Below are positions 1 to 8,823 of a DNA stretch of 64,000 nt, piece after piece. The DNA comes from Bacteroidota bacterium. GTDB lineage: Bacteria > Bacteroidota > Bacteroidia > Bacteroidales > JAADJA01. The stretch is from positions 1 to 64,000 of the forward strand of contig JAHLKX010000009.1 of NCBI GenBank assembly GCA_020444515.1, in the 5' to 3' direction. Below the pieces are notes generated by a model that made no database searches, was not told the origin of the DNA, and saw nothing but the letters and a program-made list of their open reading frames with translations. The number at the start of each line of letters is the position of its first letter. Positions within the stretch are counted from its first letter, which is position 1. The position numbers and the translations under genes are program-made.

Positions 1-22
1 CCATTTGCGGTTTCCTTTAATT

Positions 23-444
<422 letters not shown>

Positions 445-624
445 TTTATCCATGTGAACACGTGTCAAAATGGGAGTGCAAATATACATCAATTCTTTTT
501 TTAAGCAAGAAAATTTTATTTTTTTCAAAATCTTCCAAAAAAATAGAATTCCCGACACAATATTTATTAACACCCTATTGTAAAGATTACCTGAAACTAA
601 ACAGTTATGTAAACACAATCATAC

Positions 625-632
625 TATTTTTG
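625..632 (+). promoter_or_regulatory. -7 element upstream of tamL
   Basis: TATTTTTG matches the Bacteroidota TAnnTTTG element. It would place the transcript start near 639, about 20 nt before the TTG start codon at 659, and so supports that start. No clear -33 TTTG is seen. Confidence 0.5.
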
Positions 633-658
633 TATCTTATCAGATAAACACTACCGGA

Positions 659-2998
659 TTGAAACGACGGGCATATTTATATTTACTCTTAAACATCATG
701 ATCCTCTTTGTCATGGCATCTTGTAGCAGTACAAGGCGATTGCAGGAGGGTCAGTCGTTGCTCGTCAAAAACAAAGTCGAGATCAAGAATCCATCCAGAG
801 CCATTTCTTCCAATGATCTCCAAAGTTTGGTTCAACAAAGACCCAATGATCGTTTTCTCGGCATTGTCCCTTTTAAATTATGGTTTAACAGCATTTTCAA
901 AAAGGCTGGAGAAAGACCAGTTGTACTGGATCAATCGCTCATATCAGAGTCAAAAGATCAAATGAACCGCTACCTGAACAATGTTGGATTTTACGATTCG
1001 GAAATAGATCATAAGATCACACAGAATAAAAGTGGTAAAAAAAAGAAAGTGATTTATAAGGTCAATCTTTCTGAACCCTATCGATTAAAAAATATTAATT
1101 TATCCATCGAAGATGACTCCATCTCCAGTATTATAGTCGCTGACCAAAAAAACAGTATGCTGGAAGAAGGAGGATTATTTAATTCCTTTAAATTGGATAA
1201 TGAACGTTCACGCATATCAAATACTTTAAGAGACAAGGGCTATTTTGGGTTCTCAAAAGACTATGTATATTATGAAGCCGATAGCACCATCGGCGATCGG
1301 AAAGTAGATCTTACGCTACGGATTAAAAATGTAAAGCAATCAGATTCTCCTCAAAATGCCGAACCGGTGTATACCCATCATAAGGTTTATTATATCAATA
1401 ACGTCGTCATTCATCCCGACCATAACCTACTGATGTCCGATACCTTATACAATGACACCCTGGTTGAGACCTACACCAATACGGAAAGTAGCCATATCAA
1501 TAAATATAAATTCATTTACCTGCCTCCCCTCAAAATCAGGCCCAAAGTGATCTCCAGGTCCATGTTTATTGATACAGATCGGAAGTACAATGCTACTGAT
1601 GCAAGCCAGACATACAGAAAACTCAATGAACTGCGCATTTACAAATATGTAGATATCAGTTTTAAGGAGAGCAATCAGCAATCATCTAGCGATTCAAGAA
1701 AGGGATACCTTGACTGTACCATAAATTTGCGTCGAAATCCTGTGAATTCCTATTCTGTGGAGCTACAGGGAACAAACTCGGGAGGAGATCTCGGAATTGC
1801 CTCTTATTTTGTATATCAAAACAAAAATCTGTTTCGAGGCGCAGAAGTATTGAATGTAAGACTAAAAGGGGCACTCGAAGCACAAGAATCAGGGTACAAT
1901 GCGGAAACTACACAACAACAGAAGTGGTGGTTATTCAATACCTTTGAAGCAGGGATTGATGCCAGTCTATATATCCCCAAGTTCCTGGCTCCTATCAGTG
2001 ATGACATTTTTTCGAGGTACTTTCGTCCTAAAACCACTTTTGGCGTTGGTTATAATATCCAGAACCGGCTTGAATATGACCGGATCATCACCAATGCAAC
2101 ATTTGGCTATGAATGGTCACAAAACAATTTTGTAAAACACATTTTGTATCCGGCCGATATAAACCTCATTAAAGTTAACACAACACCTGAATTTGATTCG
2201 ACACTCGCCAATGAATCTGAACGGTTTAGAAATCAATACACCGACCACCTTATTTTGGGCCTTCGTTACAGTTATATTTTAAGCACCCAGGAAATCAATA
2301 AGATAAAAAACTTTTTTTATTTCCGAGGCGACTTTGAAGCAGCCGGAAATCTGCTGGATCTTGCCATAAACGCCTCGAATCAGGAAAAAAACCAGGAGGG
2401 ATATTACACAGCTTTCGGGATTCGTTATGCACAATTCCTGAAACTGAGTGCAGATTTCAGATATTATATTATGCTTGATAAAAAACACAGTGTGGCATTC
2501 AGAGGTTTTGCAGGGATTGCGGTACCCTATGGTAATTCCATTGATATTCCATACGAAAAAGGATTCTTTGGGGGAGGTGCCAATGGAATGCGTGCCTGGA
2601 GGCTGCGGTATCTTGGACCAGGCAGTTATGTGAAGCCACCTGAAAGAAGCGATATTGAACGCATAGGGGATATTATGCTGGAAACCAACCTGGAATATCG
2701 AATTCCAATTTATAGAGTTTTTACCGGAGCATTTTTCTTTGATATGGGCAATATCTGGCTTTTGCGCGATAATGAAACATTTCCCGGGGGTAAATTCTAT
2801 GCTGACAAGTTCCTGAGTCAACTGGCTATGGATGCAGGCATTGGTATTCGACTGGATTTCAATTACTTTATTTTCCGTATTGATGTAGCCCAAAGGATCA
2901 AGGATCCGGCACTACCGGAGAAAGAACGTCTCGTTTTCCAATCTGGAGATAGCTGGTTTAAACCGGTTGTTAACCTTGGAATTGGTTATCCGTTCTGA
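659..2998 (+). CDS. tamL: TamL-type BamA-family outer-membrane lipoprotein
   Basis: A 779-residue BamA/TamA-superfamily barrel protein. The N-terminus is a lipoprotein signal with lipobox VMASC (Cys 22), the hallmark of the Bacteroidota TamL branch, which replaces TamA. Residues about 30-420 are POTRA-like, including a repeated 'LRDKGYF' type helix-strand pattern. The C-terminal ~350 residues form the 16-strand barrel, with the surface-antigen signature around GGANGMRAWR and a terminal aromatic (GYPF). The start is TTG; the next ATG would leave only 9 residues before the lipobox Cys, so TTG is preferred. The role, inferred from the family, is outer-membrane insertion or lipid transport with TamB, which is not in this window. 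A helicase gene follows 20 bp downstream. Confidence 0.85.
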   Translation: MKRRAYLYLLLNIMILFVMASCSSTRRLQEGQSLLVKNKVEIKNPSRAISSNDLQSLVQQRPNDRFLGIVPFKLWFNSIFKKAGERPVVLDQSLISESKDQMNRYLNNVGFYDSEIDHKITQNKSGKKKKVIYKVNLSEPYRLKNINLSIEDDSISSIIVADQKNSMLEEGGLFNSFKLDNERSRISNTLRDKGYFGFSKDYVYYEADSTIGDRKVDLTLRIKNVKQSDSPQNAEPVYTHHKVYYINNVVIHPDHNLLMSDTLYNDTLVETYTNTESSHINKYKFIYLPPLKIRPKVISRSMFIDTDRKYNATDASQTYRKLNELRIYKYVDISFKESNQQSSSDSRKGYLDCTINLRRNPVNSYSVELQGTNSGGDLGIASYFVYQNKNLFRGAEVLNVRLKGALEAQESGYNAETTQQQKWWLFNTFEAGIDASLYIPKFLAPISDDIFSRYFRPKTTFGVGYNIQNRLEYDRIITNATFGYEWSQNNFVKHILYPADINLIKVNTTPEFDSTLANESERFRNQYTDHLILGLRYSYILSTQEINKIKNFFYFRGDFEAAGNLLDLAINASNQEKNQEGYYTAFGIRYAQFLKLSADFRYYIMLDKKHSVAFRGFAGIAVPYGNSIDIPYEKGFFGGGANGMRAWRLRYLGPGSYVKPPERSDIERIGDIMLETNLEYRIPIYRVFTGAFFFDMGNIWLLRDNETFPGGKFYADKFLSQLAMDAGIGIRLDFNYFIFRIDVAQRIKDPALPEKERLVFQSGDSWFKPVVNLGIGYPF

Positions 2999-3018
2999 TC
3001 CAAATCAATCAAACCAAC

Positions 3019-4440
3019 ATGACAGATAGCGAGTTTTTTAGCATCCTTCTCAAGCATATACCTTATTCTCCAACTGCTGGTCAAAAACAATTATTGGGTA
3101 AATTGGCTCAATTTATTTTAGGGAATTCCCCAAATGAAATATTTTTATTAAAAGGCTACGCGGGTACCGGAAAGACAACCGTCATAAGCACGGTCGTAAA
3201 CCAGCTCTATCAGGTCAATAGAAAGTCGGTATTGCTCGCCCCAACAGGAAGGGCCGCCAAAGTCCTGAAATCCTATTCGGGTAAAAATGCTTATACCATT
3301 CACAAAAAAATATATATCGTTGGCACCCGTCCTGATGGCAGCGTCCAAATGGTATTAAACCGAAACAAACACGCACAAACAATTTTTTTTGTAGATGAAG
3401 CATCGATGATCCAAACTGGGGATGTTATAGGGGACAGTTTGTTTGTAAACCGAAATATTTTGGAAGACCTTGTCAGCTATGTTCAATCCGGTAAAAATTG
3501 CAAACTGGTTCTGATCGGCGATACCGCGCAACTCCCACCTGTTGGAATGAATATTAGTCCTGCCCTGGACATGGCGTACCTGAAGGCATCATTCAATATA
3601 TCCATATTTTCTTTTGAGCTCACCGAGGTAGTGCGACAAGCCATGGCATCAGGGATCCTTTTCAATGCAACCGAGATCAGAACAAGGATTGAAGAAAAAG
3701 GCCTGGAACAATTTATCCATACCCAGGCATTTAAAGATATTTTATCCATCACCGGCGAAACACTTGAAGATCACCTAAACACAGCTTTTTCAGGTGGAGA
3801 CGTTTTTAACAGCACCCTCATCACCCGATCCAACAAAAGGGCCAATATTTATAACCAGGAAATTCGCAAAAGGATATTGTTCAGGGAAAATGAAATTGCC
3901 ACTGGCGATCTTTTGATGGTGGTTCGAAACAATTATTTCTGGCTTCCTGAAAATTCCGAAGCAGGATTTATTGCCAATGGAGATATTGCAGAAATTCGCC
4001 GGATTGGCAAATACGAAGAGCTATATGGTTTCCGCTTTGCAGATGTCACTTTGCGATTGGCCGACTATCCCGATGAACCGGACTTGGAAGTCAAAATAAT
4101 CCTCAATTCGCTCATGATTGATGGACCCTCCCTGAACCGCCAGCAGATGACACAATTGTTTGAAGAAGTGATGAAAGATTACGAAGAAATTCCCCAGCGC
4201 AGAAAAAGACTTGAACAAGTGAAAAAAAATCCCTGGTTTAATGCCTTGCAGGTTAAATTTGCCTATGCCCTGACCTGTCATAAGACACAGGGAGGACAAT
4301 GGGAAAATGTATTTATTGACCTCGGATACTTAAAAGAAGAACATATGAACAGTTCCTTCAACCGATGGCTCTATACCGCTTTTACACGTGCAACCAGAAA
4401 ACTCTTTCTGGTTAACTTTCCTGAAAGATTCTTTACTTAA
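3019..4440 (+). CDS. RecD-like ATP-dependent DNA helicase (SF1)
   Basis: A 473-residue superfamily 1B helicase resembling the core of RecD/Dda-type enzymes. Walker A is GYAGTGKTT (residues 46-54), the Walker B region is FFVDEASMI (about 122), and motif III-like GDTAQLPPVG follows. The C-terminal UvrD_C_2 part has YALTCHKTQGGQW and LYTAFTRA. It lacks the long N-terminal domain of RecD2, and no RecB/RecC partners are present, so it is probably a free-standing 5'-3' helicase in DNA repair. It lies 20 bp after tamL on the same strand and is probably cotranscribed. An inverted repeat follows the stop. Confidence 0.85.
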   Translation: MTDSEFFSILLKHIPYSPTAGQKQLLGKLAQFILGNSPNEIFLLKGYAGTGKTTVISTVVNQLYQVNRKSVLLAPTGRAAKVLKSYSGKNAYTIHKKIYIVGTRPDGSVQMVLNRNKHAQTIFFVDEASMIQTGDVIGDSLFVNRNILEDLVSYVQSGKNCKLVLIGDTAQLPPVGMNISPALDMAYLKASFNISIFSFELTEVVRQAMASGILFNATEIRTRIEEKGLEQFIHTQAFKDILSITGETLEDHLNTAFSGGDVFNSTLITRSNKRANIYNQEIRKRILFRENEIATGDLLMVVRNNYFWLPENSEAGFIANGDIAEIRRIGKYEELYGFRFADVTLRLADYPDEPDLEVKIILNSLMIDGPSLNRQQMTQLFEEVMKDYEEIPQRRKRLEQVKKNPWFNALQVKFAYALTCHKTQGGQWENVFIDLGYLKEEHMNSSFNRWLYTAFTRATRKLFLVNFPERFFT

Positions 4441-4446
4441 AAATTA

Positions 4447-4479
4447 GAAGCCTGAAAGCAAAAAATGCAATCAGGCTTC
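4447..4479. terminator. inverted repeat after helicase gene, terminator-like
   Basis: GAAGCCTGA (4447-4455) pairs perfectly with TCAGGCTTC (4471-4479) around a 15-nt A-rich loop. There is no T run on the plus side, so it may be a weak or factor-assisted terminator. The remaining ~215 bp up to 4695 show nothing else recognisable. Confidence 0.45.
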
Positions 4480-4694
4480 ACCCTCTACGCTAATGAAAAA
4501 TAATTATCATCGATTGTTTTCCAACTACTGTGCCAACATGAGCTTAGCTTAATTTACATACTGTTTTTCAGCATGTTATAAAAACACTTTTTATACTGCC
4601 TGTTGAAATATTTTTCCATATCTGAAATTTTGTTTCAACATGGGAATATCATAATTTAAATATTTATGTAGATTTGATGTAATATATATGCTGT

Positions 4695-5990
4695 ATGAAA
4701 AAGTCTACACCCTTCTTTGTTCTTCGGATCGCAAGTATTATGCTGTTTACCATCACCTTTATACCTGCGTTTGCAACTTACGATGACTACTTTACTCGGG
4801 AGACATTGAGAATGGATTACATCCATGCCGGAAACCACCAAACGGAATTTTTTTACCTGGATGATTTGAGAAAAGAACCCTATTGGGGTGGATCAATGAT
4901 CAATTTGATTGATACTTTTTACTACGGAAACCACTTCCTTAAAGTATTTGATATAAATAGTGATTCCTTGCTGTATTCCAGGGGTTACAGCTCATTGTTC
5001 AATGAGTGGCAAACCACAGAAGAAGCAAAAATTACCTCCAGGGCTTTTACGGAAACTGTTGTTTGTCCTTTTCCAAAAAAACCTGTCAGGTTGGTATTGA
5101 TGAGCAGGGATGATCATGGTACCCTCAGCCAGGTTTTTGAATACACGGTTGATCCAGCCAATCCATTTATCAAACCGGAGTTAAAGCGACCTTCTGCAAC
5201 ATTTGACACGTACATTTCAGGTGATCCAACCCAATGTGTTGATATCGTTATCCTGCCTGAAGGTTATCAGGACTTAGATATGGGTAAATTCATTCACGAT
5301 TGCCAGGTATTTGCTGATATCCTCTTTTCTTTTGATCCTTATAAAGCCTATAAAAATAAGTTTAACATCCGGGGTGTGTTGGCATCATCCCGTGAATCAG
5401 GGAGCGATATCCCACGCGATTCGGTATGGGTGAATACCATCATGAATTCATCCTTCTACACCTTTGACAGTGAACGGTACTGTATGACCTATGATAACAA
5501 AAGTGTCAGGGATTTGGCTGCCAATGCTCCATATGATCAAATCTACATCCTTGTTAATTCGGGAAAATACGGGGGAGGAGCAATCTATAACTATTACTCC
5601 ATGAGTGTGAATAGCAACCTGAATGCTGCTAAAATTTTCATTCATGAATTCGGGCATGGATTTGCAGGACTGGGTGATGAGTATTACAATTCAGAGGTGG
5701 CATATAGCGAATTTTATCCAACAGACATTGAACCCTGGGAACCCAATTTAACAACCCTGGTGGATTTTAAGAGGAAATGGTCGGCAAAGCTACTGCCTGA
5801 TACACCCATTCCAACACCTGAAAGTGATTTCTTTATGAACCGAACTGGAGTATTTGAAGGTGGTGGCTATGCAGCGAAAGGAGTTTATCGTCCTGCTGTT
5901 GATTGTCTGATGAATTCATTCAAGGGTGATCATTTTTGCGAAGTTTGTGAAGAAGCCATAGAAAAAATGATCCTTTTTTACAGCGAATAA
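4695..5990 (+). CDS. secreted M64 (IgA peptidase-type) metallopeptidase
   Basis: A 431-residue secreted zinc peptidase. A Sec signal (hydrophobic residues about 8-26, cleavage near AFA) precedes an N-terminal beta domain of the M64_N type, then the peptidase domain. The zinc motif HEFGH lies near residue 316 and continues to GLGDEYY, the M64 signature in which the aspartate supplies the third ligand. A cysteine-containing C-terminus (DCLMNS, FCEVCEEA) is typical of the family. No T9SS sorting domain follows, so it is probably periplasmic or Sec-released. M64 is named for IgA cleavage in Clostridium; Bacteroidota members have unknown substrates. Monocistronic by position. Confidence 0.85.
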   Translation: MKKSTPFFVLRIASIMLFTITFIPAFATYDDYFTRETLRMDYIHAGNHQTEFFYLDDLRKEPYWGGSMINLIDTFYYGNHFLKVFDINSDSLLYSRGYSSLFNEWQTTEEAKITSRAFTETVVCPFPKKPVRLVLMSRDDHGTLSQVFEYTVDPANPFIKPELKRPSATFDTYISGDPTQCVDIVILPEGYQDLDMGKFIHDCQVFADILFSFDPYKAYKNKFNIRGVLASSRESGSDIPRDSVWVNTIMNSSFYTFDSERYCMTYDNKSVRDLAANAPYDQIYILVNSGKYGGGAIYNYYSMSVNSNLNAAKIFIHEFGHGFAGLGDEYYNSEVAYSEFYPTDIEPWEPNLTTLVDFKRKWSAKLLPDTPIPTPESDFFMNRTGVFEGGGYAAKGVYRPAVDCLMNSFKGDHFCEVCEEAIEKMILFYSE

Positions 5991-6056
5991 TCATCCGACC
6001 TGTTAATTGACCATTTCAACAAACCAAGTGGCTTTTTGAATTGTTTTTCTCTTCTC

Positions 6057-6086
6057 TTGTTAATCTGTTAACAATTCCTATTTTTG
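6057..6086 (+). promoter_or_regulatory. promoter of ptb
   Basis: TTG at 6057-6059, a 19-bp spacer, then TATTTTTG at 6079-6086 followed by C. This is one of the best matches in the window to the Bacteroidota -33/-7 consensus. The start point would be near 6093, about 34 nt before ptb. Confidence 0.65.
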
Positions 6087-6126
6087 CACCTTATTCAGTA
6101 AAAATATTGAACAATTAAAATACTTA

Positions 6127-7026
6127 ATGATGATCAGAAAACTTTCAGAACTGGTTGAAATTGCCAAGTCGAAAAGAAAACGCCGAATCGCCGTTGCAGC
6201 AGCAGGTGATTATGATGTACTGGAGGCATTGAAAAATGCTGATGAAAATGGGATTGTTGAGCCTGTATTGGTGGGTGAAAAAGCAAAGATTGAAAAAATC
6301 TGCCGTGATATTAAATTCGATATCAGCAAATATGATATCATTGATATAGAAGATAAATTTGAAGCCTCGCTACAGGCCAGCCAGCTGATCCGTGACGGAC
6401 ATGCAGAGATTCTCATGAAAGGCCTGGTGAGTACTGGATACCTTATGAAAGCGGTTCTCGATAAAGAGCATGGTTTACGCAAAGGTGCCATAATCAGCCA
6501 TGTTGCATTATTCGAATCACCATACTACCATAAGCTGTTGGGCATTACCGATGCAGCCATGAATGTTGCGCCAAGTTTTGAAGATAAGATCGGTTTGATC
6601 AATAACGCAGTAGAAGTTTTTCATAAGCTGGGTGAGCCCAATCCCAAGGTAGCTGTCGTAGGAGCCGTTGAAACAGTAAACCAAAGAATGGAGTCGACCA
6701 TGCATGCAGCCACCCTTTCGATGATGAACAAACGTCAGCAAATAAAGGGTTGCACCATTGATGGGCCCCTGGCACTTGACAATGCCGTTTCGAAAAAAGC
6801 AGCTGAAGTTAAAAACATTGATAGTGAAGTTGCCGGGAATGTTGATATTGTGGTGGCCCCCGACATTAACGGTGCCAACTTTTTATACAAATCACTGAAC
6901 TTCCTGGGAGGAGCAACTACAGCAGCTGTGATCATGGGTGCTAAAGTGCCCATTGTGCTTACCTCACGTGCTGATTCGGAAAAAAGTAAGTTTCTTTCAA
7001 TTTCGCTGGCAGCAGCCATAGGATAA
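6127..7026 (+). CDS. ptb: phosphate butyryltransferase
   Basis: A 299-residue phosphate acetyl/butyryltransferase-family enzyme. It converts butyryl-CoA plus phosphate to butyryl-phosphate and CoA. The length matches Ptb rather than the ~330-residue Pta. Family features seen include AAAGDYDVLEAL at the N-terminus, the ILMKGLVSTGYLMKAVL segment, and the C-terminal GGATTAAVIMGAKVPIVLTS phosphate/CoA region. The buk gene follows 124 bp downstream, which together gives the classic Ptb-Buk route. The pair may also act on branched-chain acyl-CoAs. Overlapping ATGs at 6127 and 6130 make the exact start uncertain by one codon. Confidence 0.92.
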   Translation: MMIRKLSELVEIAKSKRKRRIAVAAAGDYDVLEALKNADENGIVEPVLVGEKAKIEKICRDIKFDISKYDIIDIEDKFEASLQASQLIRDGHAEILMKGLVSTGYLMKAVLDKEHGLRKGAIISHVALFESPYYHKLLGITDAAMNVAPSFEDKIGLINNAVEVFHKLGEPNPKVAVVGAVETVNQRMESTMHAATLSMMNKRQQIKGCTIDGPLALDNAVSKKAAEVKNIDSEVAGNVDIVVAPDINGANFLYKSLNFLGGATTAAVIMGAKVPIVLTSRADSEKSKFLSISLAAAIG

Positions 7027-7075
7027 TTGTAAAAACATCAATCCCTTTTCCCTGTCGTGATTCACTCACTCTATG

Positions 7076-7083
7076 TATATTTG
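7076..7083 (+). promoter_or_regulatory. -7 element upstream of buk
   Basis: TATATTTG matches TAnnTTTG in the 124-bp gap between ptb and buk. It suggests that buk can be transcribed separately. No convincing -33 TTTG is seen. Confidence 0.45.
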
Positions 7084-7150
7084 TGCATGATTACCCAAAT
7101 TGGGATGATTTATGAATGAAAAAAATTAAGGGAAGAATATTCGTTAATTA

Positions 7151-8230
7151 ATGAGTAATAAAGCGTGGATCCTTGCAATCAACCCTGGCTCAACATCAAC
7201 TAAAATAGCGGTTTATGATGGTGAATCCCCTTTGTTCCTGAAAAATCTGAAGCACAGCCAGGATTTATTGGCTGAATTTGAGAAAATCACCGACCAATTC
7301 CAGTACCGGAAAAACCTAATCATTAAACAACTCGAAGAAGCAGAAATCGATCTCGCCAACATCCGCCTTGTTATGGGCCGTGGAGGATTACTAAAACCGA
7401 TGGAATCAGGTATATTTGAAGTAAATGCGGCAATGATCCGCGACCTTAAAAACAGTCCGCTTGGCGAACATGCATCTAACCTGGGAGGACTCATTGCCGA
7501 GGATATTGCCAGATCCCTTCCTGAAGCCAGGGCCTATATTGCCAATCCAGTTGTCGTGGATGAAATGACCGACCTGGCACGATACACCGGCCATCCCTAT
7601 TTTAAAAGAAAATCTATTTTTCATGCACTGAATCAAAAAGCTGTTGCGCGTGAGCATGCTAAATCAGTAATGAAAAATTATGAAGCCCTCAACCTCATTG
7701 TCGTCCACCTGGGTGGAGGCATTACCATCGGAGCCCATCGCCGTGGACGGGTTATTGATGTCAATCAGGGTTTGGATGGTGAAGGTCCTTTTTCACCTGA
7801 AAGAAGCGGCACCCTTCCGATAGGAGATCTGGTGCGACTTTGTTTCAGTGGCAAATTGACACAGAAAGAGATCATGAGCATGATCAAAGGGCAGGGTGGC
7901 CTGGTTGCATACATGGGGACCAACAGTGCCTATGAAGTAGAGAAGCGGGCATATGAAGGTGATGAGCGTGCCAGTCAGGTTATGCAGGCCATGGCATATC
8001 AGATCGCCAAAGATATAGGAGCCATGGCAACTGTTCTGGAGGGTGAATTAGATGGTATTTTGATTACCGGAGGTGTGGCCAATAGTAAATGGTTTGTAAA
8101 TTTATTGATTGAACGGGTAAAATTCATCGCACCTGTTCATGTTTATCCAGGAGAAGACGAAATGCGGGCGCTTGCTTTCAATGGTTTAAGAATATTAAAA
8201 GGAGAAGCTGAAACCAAAATTTATCAGTAA
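7151..8230 (+). CDS. buk: butyrate kinase
   Basis: A 359-residue acetokinase-family (ASKHA fold) kinase that converts butyryl-phosphate plus ADP to butyrate plus ATP, or the reverse. Visible motifs are the N-terminal phosphate loop NPGSTSTKIAVYD, the central VVHLGGGITIGAHRRGRVID, and the adenosine-binding ILITGGVANS near residue 300. The length fits Buk rather than AckA (~400). With ptb it forms the substrate-level phosphorylation end of butyrate metabolism. It may equally serve branched-chain fatty acids; the neighbourhood does not decide. It is convergent with the acyltransferase gene on the other strand. Confidence 0.93.
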   Translation: MSNKAWILAINPGSTSTKIAVYDGESPLFLKNLKHSQDLLAEFEKITDQFQYRKNLIIKQLEEAEIDLANIRLVMGRGGLLKPMESGIFEVNAAMIRDLKNSPLGEHASNLGGLIAEDIARSLPEARAYIANPVVVDEMTDLARYTGHPYFKRKSIFHALNQKAVAREHAKSVMKNYEALNLIVVHLGGGITIGAHRRGRVIDVNQGLDGEGPFSPERSGTLPIGDLVRLCFSGKLTQKEIMSMIKGQGGLVAYMGTNSAYEVEKRAYEGDERASQVMQAMAYQIAKDIGAMATVLEGELDGILITGGVANSKWFVNLLIERVKFIAPVHVYPGEDEMRALAFNGLRILKGEAETKIYQ

Positions 8231-8277
8231 GGGCTTACCGGTAGACTTTAATCTTAAACGAATAATCTTTTTTCATA

Positions 8278-8823
8278 TCAGGAAAGATTAAACTGCTCGG
8301 GATGTTTGGCTCCCCTACCCCTGTAAAAATCCTCCACCAATTTAAAGTCCTTTTCAAAATCTCCAGAAGGTGTAAAAATCTTATCCACACCCCCCTGTTT
8401 GGTATTATAATCCAAAAAACCAAGTGCAACAGGGACATTGGCTTTGAGGGCAATATAATAAAATCCTCTTTTCCATTTGGGGTTTAATCGCCGCGTCCCT
8501 TCAGGCGTAATGGTAATATACAAAGACTCATACTGATCAAAAAGGTCGGCTACATAATCCACCAGTTTGGTGCTTCTTCCCCGATCAACCGGAATCCCTC
8601 CCATCCATTTTAAAAAGGGCCCCAATGGAAAAGCAAACATTTCCTTTTTGATCAAAAACTTCACCTTCAATCCCAATGCATACCATGCAAGCCTTCCGAT
8701 TACAAAATCATACATACTTGTATGCGGGGCTACCACAACCACACATTTTTTCAGATCGGCAGGAATCCCTCCTATGACCTTCCATCCCCATAACCTTAAT
8801 ATGAATTTTGCAAGGAATCTCAT
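8278..8823 (-). CDS. 1-acylglycerol-3-phosphate acyltransferase-like protein (PlsC family)
   Basis: A 181-residue PlsC-family acyltransferase. Seen are the catalytic block APHTSMYD (the HX4D motif, residues about 32-39), the glycerol-phosphate-binding GGIPVDRGRS, and PEGTRR near residue 108. It is shorter than housekeeping PlsC and lacks a strong N-terminal membrane helix beyond residues 1-20. A lipid or ornithine-lipid acyl-transfer role at the inner membrane is inferred. Its ATG overlaps the dnaX stop by one base (TAATG at 8821-8825), so translation is coupled to dnaX, although the functions appear unrelated. Confidence 0.85.
   Translation of the reverse strand: MRFLAKFILRLWGWKVIGGIPADLKKCVVVVAPHTSMYDFVIGRLAWYALGLKVKFLIKKEMFAFPLGPFLKWMGGIPVDRGRSTKLVDYVADLFDQYESLYITITPEGTRRLNPKWKRGFYYIALKANVPVALGFLDYNTKQGGVDKIFTPSGDFEKDFKLVEDFYRGRGAKHPEQFNLS

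Noticed and set aside
2279-2893. 204-codon minus-strand ORF inside tamL
   Set aside because: It is fully nested in a well-supported barrel gene and has no coding features of its own.
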